A stretch of DNA of 64,000 bases from Gracilaria domingensis. Lineage: Eukaryota; Rhodophyta; Florideophyceae; Gracilariales; Gracilariaceae. The stretch lies in assembly GCA_022539475.1 (NCBI GenBank), contig VCMS01000052.1, forward strand, positions 124,001 through 188,000, in the 5' to 3' direction. The notes beneath the pieces were generated by a model. That model was not told where the DNA came from and did no database searches. It saw only the letters and a list, made by a program, of their open reading frames with translations. The translations under genes and the position numbers were made by a program. Below, piece after piece: positions 10,317-20,076 of this stretch (positions are counted from its first letter, which is position 1; the number at the start of each line of letters is the position of its first letter).

Positions 10317-11771
10317 ATGTTGTCCGATCAAGATGTGGAGGCCTTACGTTGCTCCGTGGATGGGCTCAATGGCGAAAGCCAATGGGAAGTAAGGGGATTT
10401 TATGACAACGAGTTCAACGACCCTTTCAACTTCGACTTGAACGAGAATACCGTTTCGCTAATAACGGCTATTGCAACCTCTGTCTCGCTTGTCTTGTTCA
10501 GCGACATTATGTTCCGAGCCCTTGTTCGAGCGAGGAACGGTGAGGTTAGCAAGCAAGTTGTTTTCCGTCGTCACGTATTTGATGGGTTCTCGAATCCGAT
10601 AACTCTGGCTCCCAATATATTCCGAAACCGCAACACAGCGGTCTCCTGTTCATCAAAAGAGGATGAAACGGGAATCAAGAAATTGAGATCTTTGAATGCG
10701 AATTCGAAGAGAACATATGCCGCTCTGGTTTTGATGGGCTTGCTTACTGCTGCCGTGGAGTTTCTGTTCATTTTTCTCGCTACGAATCAGAACTCTGCAT
10801 CTGATGTGCGACTGGAAGGAGTTCCAGTATTCGAATTCGAGGATCGAGGTTGTGATTTTGTCAACATTCCCATCCTGAATGGTTGCAGCCAGGTACCACT
10901 AACTGAAAAGCCGGGCTTCAATTCAAGAGCAGTTCTACAAATCTGTTCGTCATCCGTAGTGAGGACTAACAACGACACACTTGGATTACACAACACTTTC
11001 ATGGCGATAGCCGTAGATTTACATTCGGTCCTAGTCCTTGTGAACTACAGAGGGATCTCATCAGAAATGTGGTACAGAATTGGACTTGTGAATGAAAACC
11101 GGGCAACATACCGTGGGAGGTATAATGGGAGCGTCGAGAACATCCAGTCTGCCTTTTTGAGTCGCCTCGAGAGAACGAATGTCACAGTTTTGGATACTGT
11201 TCCAGGACGCAATGATGAAGTAGAACGAGAGACTTTGCAAAAAGTAGAGAGGCGTTTAAGTGAACGACGAACGGATATGATGCAAGAAAGTCAGGTGCTG
11301 GTAGCTGGTTTCGTTGGCCTTGTTGATGCTGTTGATCTGAGGGAGACCTACTTGAATGTGATACTGTCTCCAGGTGCAACTATTGACGAAGCTCGAAGCG
11401 TGATGGATATTTACCTACATGGCTTGGTTCGTTCCGTAATGTTTCCAACTGCAAAAGAACGTGGAATATTCCCAGCTGGTAATTTTTCCTCTTTCTTGGA
11501 AGAAGATGAGACTCCGCTAGTGTACTACAACAGACCGTGGATCGGGGTAGCACCCAGCCTTTGCATTTGCGGTATTCTATTTCTCATTTGGGTTGTGCTG
11601 GTAGCACTAGGGATTGAGAGTGGTGTCGACTCCCGATGGGCATGGAAGGAGTTCTTTGAGGATACAACGACAATTGAAGACTTCGGAAGAGGAAATGATG
11701 AGGCGCTACAAGCGCACTGGAGGCGCGATTGTTCTGGTGTGGAATCATTCGGCTTCACGCCGAGAACGTAG
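10317..11771 (+). CDS. Three-TM membrane protein with large ectodomain (member A)
   Basis: The 484-residue product starts at ATG 10317, the first ATG in frame. Predicted membrane segments are at about 46-64 (SLITAIATSVSLVLF), 135-155 (AALVLMGLLTAAVEFLFIF) and 412-433 (APSLCICGILFLIWVVLVA). Between the first two is an Arg/Lys-rich loop of about 70 residues. Between the second and third is a domain of about 255 residues with several N-x-S/T sequons (NNDT, NGSV, NVTV, NFSS) and Cys residues near its start, so it is probably extracytoplasmic. The tail is short and charged. I do not recognise the family. Two other genes here, at 53961 and 58477, share the same order TM, basic loop, TM, glyco-ectodomain, TM, tail. 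Function unknown. Confidence 0.75.
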   Translation: MLSDQDVEALRCSVDGLNGESQWEVRGFYDNEFNDPFNFDLNENTVSLITAIATSVSLVLFSDIMFRALVRARNGEVSKQVVFRRHVFDGFSNPITLAPNIFRNRNTAVSCSSKEDETGIKKLRSLNANSKRTYAALVLMGLLTAAVEFLFIFLATNQNSASDVRLEGVPVFEFEDRGCDFVNIPILNGCSQVPLTEKPGFNSRAVLQICSSSVVRTNNDTLGLHNTFMAIAVDLHSVLVLVNYRGISSEMWYRIGLVNENRATYRGRYNGSVENIQSAFLSRLERTNVTVLDTVPGRNDEVERETLQKVERRLSERRTDMMQESQVLVAGFVGLVDAVDLRETYLNVILSPGATIDEARSVMDIYLHGLVRSVMFPTAKERGIFPAGNFSSFLEEDETPLVYYNRPWIGVAPSLCICGILFLIWVVLVALGIESGVDSRWAWKEFFEDTTTIEDFGRGNDEALQAHWRRDCSGVESFGFTPRT

Positions 11772-11814
11772 CAAAAGCGAAAGCGCAATTCGTGCGAACC
11801 TTCATTCTGAAGTG

Positions 11815-11852
11815 TACTGAGGCTCTGTACTTCAAAGTACAGAGCCTCAGTA
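11815..11852 (+). other. Perfect 18-bp hairpin with 2-nt loop
   Basis: TACTGAGGCTCTGTACTT at 11815-11832 is exactly complementary in reverse to 11835-11852; the loop is CA. It begins 44 bp after the stop codon of the preceding gene, so it would lie in its 3' UTR. It might act in 3'-end formation or stability, or be a replication snap-back product. Confidence 0.85.
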
Positions 11853-12400
11853 GTTTCGGCGGGTCGTGCTCTCCCGCTGCGAGGGGGAGAGTGGACTATC
11901 ATATTCTTGGTGGCGTGTACCGTTTACCGGTTCGTGTGGCTTGCGAGCCATTGGCTGCGAACGCTATTTCGAGTTTGCCAACTTTGAGGTAAGCTACGCA
12001 GGGTACTTGATCTCACCATGTTATACACAAGCTGCCTGTGCGCCTTTTCTACGTGTGCGTGTTGTACGATATTCCAGCGCTGATGCCGCCTTTTGATTTG
12101 CCCGTTGGACCCAATGGTCGCCGGGCAACAATGCTCGGGCTCGCCGCACTGGCCAATAGGAAAAACATGACGACAGCACGTCGTGCTATCTGCTCGACAA
12201 CGCCCCTCCTTCAAAGTGGCGATCTCCCACGAACGCCTTCCCCGACCCCCTCGACTCACGTGTAGCAATCGGAAGTTCCCTCCCACCCAACGCCGTAACC
12301 TTCCCTCCTCAATTGCCCAAGTGCAGTCCTTCATCATTCATCATCCCCATCAGTGCTTGATGTTACTACCGTGCCCGCACTCCAGCGCCAAAACGCGAGC
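11853..12400. other. Intergenic region, no gene seen
   Basis: Only short overlapping ORFs on both strands without domains. The last 150 bp are C/T-rich and precede the start of the next gene, so they are likely its leader. Confidence 0.4.
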
Positions 12401-14029
12401 ATGACGTTCCGGCCGCCAGCAGCAGCCGCGCACTCCCCTCCGTCCCCGGACACACACGCACAGTGCTCATCCTCATCCCCCACCTCTTCCCCCCCAAAAT
12501 GCTCCGCAAAAACCACGCCCCAATCTCCCTCGCCTCTCGACGACGGACCACCCACGCCAGGCGCTAATGGCGCTTCTCGCGTTCCCCCGCTCTTCGTCGC
12601 GCCTTGCAGCACAATTGTCTCTTTTTCCGACTCTCTTGTCCTCATCTGTGGCAGCTCTGCCTCTTCGCTAGGCACAGAAGAGCAATGCTGCAACAACCCC
12701 TCACTCTCTCGCGAAGACTGTCGACGTTCGGCGAACAGAATTCGTGCTATTGCGCTTGAATACGCTAATTCGGCTCAAGAGAGGCCAGAAACAACGCCCG
12801 GTTGGCGTTCGTTACTGGGGATCATTCGTCTGGGGTTACTGGCCACTCTTATCGCGCTGACTTATTATGTCGATGACGGCTTGCTCCGCATTTTGCTAGG
12901 GAGCACCTTTCTGAACCTGATCCTTCTGGATGCAATCGGCTGCACTGATGCTATCGTGTCTGGCCGGTTTCAAGCCGACAGAGTCGTACTCGGAAATGGG
13001 GCAATATTTTCTACAGCACATGACATGTTGTACGTATTTGACAACACAAGCTCTCTGCTTCACAAGATTCCCGCATCGTGTGTATCCTGCTTTCGAATGA
13101 CGCTTGTGCAGTGGGAACCGAAAACTCTCTCTCTAGGAACGTGGCGACAACCACAAGCTCTGAACCTGCAGCGATCGTCGTATTGCGTGGAGGTGGTCAC
13201 CATGGGGAGGCCCATTCTTCTCGGTAACTGTGCGGACGAAACGGACACCGCATTGCTAATCCGAGAAGCCAACAGCAGGCTGCAGCTGCTTAGAGAGCGT
13301 GGAACGGCTCAGCGACCCATATCTGCCGACATTTACGGTGACGATGATCCGTACTCTGCAATGCGAATTCCTATGACATCCGAGTTTGTGGACGATAAGA
13401 TACTCTTGTCAGCACAGATATCGAACAATGACATAAAAGTCAAGCGCAAGACGAACGAATGGGTTGGAATCAGCTGGTATCACCCTGGTGAGATACACTA
13501 TTTACGTTCGCCATGGAGATGGCTTCATCTTGCTCCTCTGATACTACTTACAATGTTTTCGTTCTTCCCAACGCCCCATTTGAAGATGCTCACGATTTTA
13601 TACTTTGCTGCGACTCTCCTTCCTGTTAATCACAACTCGATATCATGGCTAACTTTGGTCGGTAGCAAGAGAAGAGGACATTCGTTTGGTTTGGACGTGT
13701 TCGCGTTTGTCCTGTTCAAGGAACATTACGCATGCGTGAGAGAGATTGATTCTATTGCTGTGAATCGATCACAAATCCAGAGGATGAGGCCTTTGCTGCC
13801 AAAATGCAGAACTTCCGCCGTGAATGGACGTCGCTTACAGCTGGAGTTAAGATTCAAATCCGGGAAGATGGTGGTAATAGAATCCCTCTTTCCGCTTGAA
13901 GCTTTCATCATAGCCAAAGAGTTACGTAGCTTGCTTCCAAACGCGAATGCAGGTTCTGCTCAACGAGAGGGGATCGCTGAAGATGACGAGAGATGTGCTT
14001 TGCTTTCGGAGGGGAGGGCAAGTCCATGA
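12401..14029 (+). CDS. Multi-pass membrane protein of unknown function
   Basis: Starting at the first ATG in frame (12401) the product has 542 residues. Residues 1-60 are Ser/Pro-rich and low complexity. Hydrophobic segments occur at about 137-156 (LLGIIRLGLLATLIALTYYV), 161-179, 374-390 and 395-414, giving two membrane hairpins separated by about 195 soluble residues containing CVSCFR, YCVEVV and GDDDPYS. After the second hairpin comes a soluble domain of about 125 residues with alternating beta-like stretches (LQLELRFKSGKMVVIESLF), reminiscent of a small PH-like fold, but that is a guess. No signal peptide. No family recognised. It follows the three-TM gene on the same strand; a link between them is not demonstrated. 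Confidence 0.72.
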   Translation: MTFRPPAAAAHSPPSPDTHAQCSSSSPTSSPPKCSAKTTPQSPSPLDDGPPTPGANGASRVPPLFVAPCSTIVSFSDSLVLICGSSASSLGTEEQCCNNPSLSREDCRRSANRIRAIALEYANSAQERPETTPGWRSLLGIIRLGLLATLIALTYYVDDGLLRILLGSTFLNLILLDAIGCTDAIVSGRFQADRVVLGNGAIFSTAHDMLYVFDNTSSLLHKIPASCVSCFRMTLVQWEPKTLSLGTWRQPQALNLQRSSYCVEVVTMGRPILLGNCADETDTALLIREANSRLQLLRERGTAQRPISADIYGDDDPYSAMRIPMTSEFVDDKILLSAQISNNDIKVKRKTNEWVGISWYHPGEIHYLRSPWRWLHLAPLILLTMFSFFPTPHLKMLTILYFAATLLPVNHNSISWLTLVGSKRRGHSFGLDVFAFVLFKEHYACVREIDSIAVNRSQIQRMRPLLPKCRTSAVNGRRLQLELRFKSGKMVVIESLFPLEAFIIAKELRSLLPNANAGSAQREGIAEDDERCALLSEGRASP

Positions 14030-14139
14030 CACGTACAAGTCTCTGTTTGGAGATTATCCTATTCGTGCACAAAGCACCGAACGATCTGGCTTTGCTATAC
14101 GGCTAAACAAAGAGGGAAACAATGCGTGTTAGCTTGCGC

Positions 14140-14640
14140 TATTTTAGATGATCTGCTGTAAGGAGACATTCTTGCGAAAGAAACAAGGTGCCAGAGAGGT
14201 TTGTCTCGGTGCTACGGCCACAGCTATGCGCCAAAGAAGCTCTCGAAGACGTGACTCTGCGCTGCACTCGAGTCGATCGAAACTCTCGCTGCGGGCCGCA
14301 ACACGCGGCTACGTGTATTTTCCCGCGCGGCCCCGACACGTTGGTGACGTTTTGCACAGCCTGTGCGGATGCCACGTGCGCCCTGCCGACGACGTGCTGA
14401 GCTCCCAATTCGAACGAGAGGCTGCGCGCCTCCGCGATGGCGCGAGGCGGCGCGTGGCACACGCGCGGCGTCTGGCACGTCGCACCGCGTGGCGTGCGTG
14501 GGCACGTGCGCCGCGCGCTGCAAAGCCACAACGCTGTCGACTGCGTGGCGCCCGTGGCGCTCCCCGACAGTTCGGCGGATCCAGCTGCGACAAGAACGCG
14601 TGTGGCTCGGCGATGCTTAGCCAGCGACCTCGAGTGGTGT
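14140..14640. other. CpG-rich GC block without supported gene
   Basis: GC content rises abruptly, with dense CG dinucleotides and alternating CACG/GCGC motifs. Long overlapping ORFs occur in several frames because stops are rare in such sequence, and all are Arg/Ala-rich without domains. Similar blocks occur at about 17100-17760, 24100-24650 and 25240-25510. Confidence 0.5.
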
Positions 14641-14757
14641 AGATACCCGATGCACGCTGCCATTCTTCTAGGTTTACATACTGAGAGAAGATGTGACACT
14701 TGCCATCCGCTTCCGCAAACAATAAGCTCAACCTTAGATAGTTGGTGAAGTAATACT

Positions 14758-16116
14758 TCACGCGAGCCTGCTGTTGCTGGCTTCATCCAAAGCTGCCCGG
14801 TACTCACCGCCAAACAGTTCGTAAAAATTCTCGAGCTCTGCGTTCGTGGTGAAGCGCTCGTCATTGGCAACAAACCATTCGTATGGGTACAGCTCGAAAG
14901 ACTGCACTCCACGCTGCAACGCAAAGGGGATAAGCTCAGCCATATTCCCAGTATTCATGCATCCCAACGCACCCCTATTCTGCGTGCCGCGGCATTCAGC
15001 TATGGGGTTGCTTGCACCTGGGGGACCGTACATGCCACTGTGAGTGGGCGTCTGGAGCTGTAACGGAATCCCCATGTTGTTGTTTCGGTTGAAGATTGCG
15101 CACCAGTTGGCGTTGCAGCGTGCTCGTTGCTGCCATCGGTCAATGTCCCTCGTGGTCGCCCCTTGAACACCGAGGCCCAACTTTGGGAGCCCGTTAAATT
15201 CCCGAGTTGCCTCGCTAGATATCATGTCGGGAAACTCGTTGAGGTCTTGCCCAGTCGACTTGGTTCGAAAGTCATTCACCGTGACAATTATGGGCTTCTT
15301 CGAATCAAATCGTCGAAACGCCCGAATCCTGCCCGCGACATAGCTCTTCCATTCATTGAAAGCACTGTTGGCTTTGGCACTATCGGTGGCTCCTGGAAAC
15401 AATTGAATGAATGTGGACATACAAAAGTTGTTGGGTGTCGTGGCCCCATTAGCCGGGTAAGATTCTGCCCCGACGCCAATGCCGAAGCGGAAGTAGTTGA
15501 CATTTGGATCATTTTGGAATCGAAGAACAAATTGGCGGAGAGCCTGAGAATATTTAGTATACACTTCAGGTCTCCAGAATTTTGGCAAAGGCAGCGTACC
15601 CACCGATGATGTACCTTGCGTCGTGCCGTCCGGGCATTGGAAAACCAAGTCCGGTTGATCGAGAATGAACTGCGGCGTCGCGGATTGTCCATCGGGGAAC
15701 GTTTGGTCCTCCTTCTGCACGGCAGGCCAGACAAGTAGATTTACCATTTGCCCTCTGGCCACCCACGGTTCCATTTGTTCCTCCACAAAGCCCCAGTCAA
15801 ACGATCCTCTTCCGTTAGCGTCGCGCTTGTCGAAGGCAGCCCAGGGGATCACAACGGTTCCTCCCGAAGTACGGCGGTCCTCGTGAGCGCACACAATGTT
15901 GCGATTGGCGAGCGTACCGTCTGTCTTGAATGTGCCACCTGGAAGGTTGGAGGACACGACATACAGGCCTGGTACAAAACCATTTTGCTTCTTCACTGGA
16001 TGGGCGCCTTTCTCTTGATTACATGGAGCAAATACGGCGTCCAGTGGATCCGGATTGCAAACGGCAAACGCAAAAAACGTTAGAAGGAAGGATCCAAACA
16101 GGCTGGCAAGCATCAT
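14758..16116 (-). CDS. Secreted TIM-barrel-like protein, possible glycoside hydrolase
   Basis: The 452-residue product begins MMLASLFGSFLLTFFAFAVC, a clear signal peptide with cleavage near residue 20. The mature part has blocks typical of retaining glycoside hydrolases of the barrel type: aromatic-rich strands (NLLVWPAV, YFRFGIGVGAESYP) with Glu218 after a small-residue strand end, FDWGFVEEQMEPW, and a late NWCAIFNR block. Several paired Cys are consistent with an extracellular enzyme. I cannot name a GH family or substrate; red-algal wall galactan turnover would be a natural guess but is inference. A TATA-like sequence (TTATACAAAA, minus strand) lies about 80 bp ahead of the ATG. No frame damage. 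Confidence 0.65.
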   Translation of the reverse strand: MMLASLFGSFLLTFFAFAVCNPDPLDAVFAPCNQEKGAHPVKKQNGFVPGLYVVSSNLPGGTFKTDGTLANRNIVCAHEDRRTSGGTVVIPWAAFDKRDANGRGSFDWGFVEEQMEPWVARGQMVNLLVWPAVQKEDQTFPDGQSATPQFILDQPDLVFQCPDGTTQGTSSVGTLPLPKFWRPEVYTKYSQALRQFVLRFQNDPNVNYFRFGIGVGAESYPANGATTPNNFCMSTFIQLFPGATDSAKANSAFNEWKSYVAGRIRAFRRFDSKKPIIVTVNDFRTKSTGQDLNEFPDMISSEATREFNGLPKLGLGVQGATTRDIDRWQQRARCNANWCAIFNRNNNMGIPLQLQTPTHSGMYGPPGASNPIAECRGTQNRGALGCMNTGNMAELIPFALQRGVQSFELYPYEWFVANDERFTTNAELENFYELFGGEYRAALDEASNSRLA

Positions 16117-17100
16117 TTTTGGAAAGAAGAAAAGTCCGAAAGAAAAATTAAGCCAAGTGGGCCAAGTGGGTCGAGAGAAGTTTTCGCTCGTTTTGTATAA
16201 TTGTGCTCGAAGATTCTAGCGCATCCGCTGCGTTGAAAAGACATGACCCTCGGCTGTTAGATGTGAGATACAATTCAGGGTTTGCATGATTCGCTGGCAT
16301 TCATGAACGGGTTTGTGGCTCAGCGAAGCCTTAGAGAAATTGTGCATACAGTTGCCAGAGTGATTAAAGACCACGAATTAGGAAAATACTGCGGTATCTT
16401 TGATCTCGGTGCATGCATATCGGTGGAGACAAATCTATCTGACGTGTATGACGATTCTGGTTGTTTCGATGGTCTTCTTTCCTCAGTACTGTATTCGGCT
16501 CTGTATCTTATGTATCAAGAATAAGGTCAAATTGGCATCAACGGCTGTCAATCACGCGCAAATGCTTTGGATTAAACAATGTTTGATCCAAAGCATTTGC
16601 GTGTCATGTGATGGAATAAAAGAAGTGATAGTGTTAGAAGACTTGAAACGATCTTTAAACAGAATCTATTCATTTCGGATCCGAAAACTTTATCCAGTGC
16701 TGACATCCAAATCTCTATCAGTGTGGTCAGAGTTGGAGAAAAGAAACGGTCTTAACTGCTTTGGACTGATGCTAGAGTGCTTCTATCTTTTGATTCCTCT
16801 CGTGCGGAAGAGGCTGCTGAGGGTACTAAGCATGGAGCGACAAAAATAATGCAAGTCCTCAGGCATGAAATTATTTACATCAATGAATAACTGTGCACTC
16901 GGTATAAAGGTCTGCTCGTTCAAGGCGATAATAATGGTGTTTCTCCGTTGGGATCGATCAATAGATGCTACAGCTGCATGCAAGGCATTGAAACAGGTGC
17001 AATGGATGGTGGTGTGACTCTTCGAGAGTGAGCTTATGTGCTCCTCTTCTACGCAGATGAGCTTGGGCCCTGGCATTGCTGCTTCTGAACGACGGGAGTG
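16117..17100. other. Intergenic region, no confident gene
   Basis: Short ORFs (80-150 residues) with no domain or codon bias. It contains the foldback at 16554-16605 and the probable promoter of the secreted enzyme (minus strand, near 16190). Confidence 0.4.
16554..16605. repeat. 25-bp foldback with 1-nt spacer
   Basis: The arms around CAAATGCTTTGGAT / ATCCAAAGCATTTG pair for about 25 bp, with one bulged A (16560) and two G-T mismatches, around a single central base at 16580. The extremely short spacer suggests a cruciform-type palindrome rather than an RNA hairpin with a normal loop. Confidence 0.75.
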
Positions 17101-17866
17101 TCGTTCCAAAGCGGTGCGTGGCCGGCGGCGGCACGCTGAGAGACGTGTGCGACGTGGCCACGCGCGTGACCACGTCGCAGCTCAAAAGCCCGGCGCTTCG
17201 GGTTCCCGACGCCACGCGCAGGCGCTGTCGGAGGCGAAGTCGCCGCAGCCAGCGCGCAGCAAGACGAAACTCGTGCCGCGCCACGTTCCACACGCATGCC
17301 ACGCCGCCATGGCGCTTTCGCGCACGGACGCTTGCGCGCCGGCACGTCGCCGACGGCGGCGCCGCGCCGCGTGTGCCACGCGCACACGCGGCCGCGGTCG
17401 GCCACGCGGCCAGCACAACGCGTCGCGAAACGCGCGCGCCGTTGCGCGCGCGTCGGGCACGCGCGACGCACCGCGCGTCGGCGCCAAGCGACGGCGCGCG
17501 CCGCAAATGCGGCCCCCGCGCGCTGCTGGCGATGGCGCACGGCCGAGCCGACCCGTCCCGCGCCCGCGGCGCAGTGCGCTACCCGTCCGCGCTCACGCGC
17601 GCACCGGTTATGTCCCGCTCGTGCGCGTCCTCGCCGCCGCTGTCGCCCTCCGACGGCGCACGCCTCGCACCCCGCACTCGAGCACTTCCGCCTTCTCCTC
17701 CGGCAAGCCCGGCGAGGCCGTCCTCACTTGCTCCACCCTACTTCGCTCTGCCTCTCATTCTTCCAAATTTTATCGCCCCGCCTCCGCCGAACGCTACGCT
17801 TGTCATTCTTTCTTCACTTGTGACAGAGCTCACGCACCATTTGCTTCTTGTGTTCAGGGCTCCGAG
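17100..17866. other. CpG-rich block; 3' part resembles the flank of the second NLR gene
   Basis: Very GC-rich with long spurious Arg/Ala ORFs on both strands. The segment 17620-17690 aligns with 25446-25510 (shared TGCGCGTCCTCGCCGC and similar flanks), which lies upstream of the second NLR-like gene. It is therefore probably part of the duplicated promoter region of the tandem pair, displaced from its gene by the TRIM insertion. Confidence 0.45.
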
Positions 17867-18081
17867 TGTAACACAGAGGACAGCCTACAAGCCGAAGTCA
17901 CGCCTGATCAACGTGCTTGGCTTGTAGCTGACGTGTTACGAGACAGTCAGAGACAGTAGACATCTTGTAGGATAGTTGTAGACATCTGTAGACTGCTACA
18001 AGATCTGTATTAAAGGAGCGTCAGCCGGCCTTCCCCTCCATCGAGGAAGGCCAGACTTCACTCAACCATCATAGTGTTACA
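17867..18081 (+). repeat. 5' LTR of the TRIM
   Basis: Begins TGTAACACAGAGG and ends CATAGTGTTACA; the ends are an 8-bp inverted repeat. It contains TGTATTAAAGG, a plausible TATA-type promoter element, near 18007. Confidence 0.95.
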
Positions 18082-18083
18082 TT

Positions 18084-18091
18084 TGGTATCA
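18084..18091 (+). other. Primer-binding site of the TRIM
   Basis: TGGTATCA, two bases past the LTR end, is complementary to the 3' end of initiator-Met tRNA as used by known copia-like elements. The match stops after 8 bases. Confidence 0.65.
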
Positions 18092-19040
18092 TCTTTCTCC
18101 GATCCTCGCCGCTTGGATCCTTCAACGCCGACACTTCGCACGAAGCTCTTTTGATCCCGTCCGCCTTGTCTGTCCGCTTCTCCGTTAGATCTCTCGCACA
18201 GATGCACTTTGCGCACCGATGAACGTCATTAGAGTGAACCTTAGGACCCCGCTGTCGCCAACGGAGAAGAACACAGGATCTCTACAGACAACTCAGGAAA
18301 CCTTTAATACGCTTCTTTAGCATTACTGCTGGGCAGTATAATCAGCTACTCGCGCCGCTGGTTACTCTCTGCCGATCACAACCGCACCTCGTCGTCTCCT
18401 GCCGTGCATGGAAAAACTCCCGCAGAAGAGCGATCATCATCCTTTGTCGAACCGCCCCGCATCACGTTGCACACCGCCGTGCACCGTCGTATCAAGCCGC
18501 GCATCGCCGCGCACCGTCATCGAAACATACGCCGCGACACACTCCTTCGTCGTCAAGCCGCGCACCGCCGCGCAATCGTGGAAACCACTGCTCATCACCG
18601 CCCATTTCGACACCAAGCCGCGCACAGCCGCGCACCAACGGACTGCGCACCGTAGCGCATTTCCGTATGAAGCCTCGCACCGAGCAGAGCACAATAGAAA
18701 CGATGTCTTTATCAGGCTTTGCACAGCTATGGTGAGACATACGTCGTTTGGTTATGTTCTACTTCGACACGTCTCATAATACTTGATGGTTTCTCGTGTA
18801 GTATGGGATGCACGAGCTGAATTCTGAAGTTCTCCGTCTACAGCAGCGTAGACGTTAATCGTTCGCTGTTATTCTTCTTGGTACCTTCCGACTCCCGTCC
18901 GCTACGCTTTACACGGGCAAGCCCCGTTATCCATCTCTGGACTGTGTATTTCTGCGCCCAGGACTCTTTACTCGGTTTTCAACTACAACTCAATCTCTAC
19001 TTTGTTCAACGAGGTCGTTGAACTTCAAAACCGGGGTGAG

Positions 19041-19255
19041 TGTAACACAGAGGACAGCCTACAAGCCGAAGTCACGCCTGATCAACGTGCTTGGCTTGTA
19101 GCTGACGTGTTACGAGACAGTCAGAGACAGTAGACATCTTGTAGGATAGTTGTAGACATCTGTAGACTGCTACAAGATCTGTATTAAAGGAGCGTCAGCC
19201 GGCCTTCCCCTCCATCGAGGAAGGCCAGACTTCACTCAACCATCATAGTGTTACA
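19041..19255 (+). repeat. 3' LTR of the TRIM
   Basis: Same length as, and visually identical to, the 5' LTR, followed directly by the CCGAG target duplication at 19256-19260. Confidence 0.95.
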
Positions 19256-20076
19256 CCGAGCGTTCCTTTTCGGACCCAGTTGCAATCATTTCTGCATTCC
19301 TACGGAATGCCACAAAAGAGAAACCAGATCCATCTCCACTCACCGTGTCCGACTCTCGACTCTCCACTTTCTATGTCCAATATCCAAAGTTCAGATACAA
19401 CAAGAGCAACCTTCGACCCAGTCCAACTCGCAGCCACGCGTGCATTCTCAACCCGCCCCATCCCGCTCACAAGTTCGCGCGTCGCGCCACCATTCTGCAG
19501 ATCCGACACCACAAACACTCATTTCAGAAGGTCGGGTCCAACAAGAGGCTGCACAAATGTCTAATCCCTTGCCTGACTGTCTTGCTCCCACAGTTTGCTC
19601 CAATAGATTCTGACCTTTTTTCAGCCCCCTGTCTCGAACACGAGATTTGCGCTTGTTTGCGTTGCGTGTTGTAACAAAAACATGGCTTCTCACTGAGGCG
19701 CCTTTGCCTTATTCGAAGTAGTCGGCACACGTGAGAACGAGCTCGAGGCGCTGTCAGGTACAATCAGCGCTTGCCTACAGCCCGTCGCTGCGTGGCGTTC
19801 ACTTATCACTCATAAACGCATTGATGGCAGTCATCGACACACGCGACACCAATCTTGAGTTGTCAGACGCTACAGTTGGCAGTGGTTGACAACTTCTCGA
19901 CTGTTACACGCACACGCTGCACCAAAGCTGGTGAACGTCTCAACAACTTCCCCCTCACAACATACCCCGCCGTGAATCCTTCGCAAACTTCCAGTGCGCT
20001 CTCGGCTCTTGCTCCTCCCGATCATTTGCATCTGCTTTTCGCACTTTCTTATTCCCAAATCTGCATCGCATCAGAC
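19256..20076. other. Upstream region of the first NLR-like gene
   Basis: No domain-bearing ORF. The frame of the NLR gene stays open back to about 19855 without an ATG before 20077. It should contain promoter and leader; no clear TATA box was seen. Confidence 0.4.

Larger units (their letters stand above)
17867..19255 (+). mobile_element. Complete non-autonomous LTR retrotransposon (TRIM)
   Basis: A 1389-bp element bounded by two direct LTRs of 215 bp (17867-18081 and 19041-19255) that look identical base for base. LTRs start TGTAACAC and end GTGTTACA. The 5-bp target duplication CCGAG lies at 17862-17866 and 19256-19260. Three bases into the internal region is TGGTATCA (18084-18091), matching the initiator-Met tRNA primer-binding site used by many copia-type elements; a G-rich tract (CCGGGGTGAG) precedes the 3' LTR. 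The 959-bp interior has no gag or pol; its ORFs are Arg/His-rich and repeat a GCCGCGCA motif. It must move with proteins supplied by another element. Identical LTRs imply recent insertion. A diverged solo LTR of the same family is at 50761. Confidence 0.95.

Noticed and set aside
17036-17959. Long Arg/Ala-rich ORFs of 163-307 codons on both strands
   Set aside because: All frames are open because the block is extremely GC-rich; no domain, and all compete for the same DNA. The same holds at 14140-14640 and 24087-24700.
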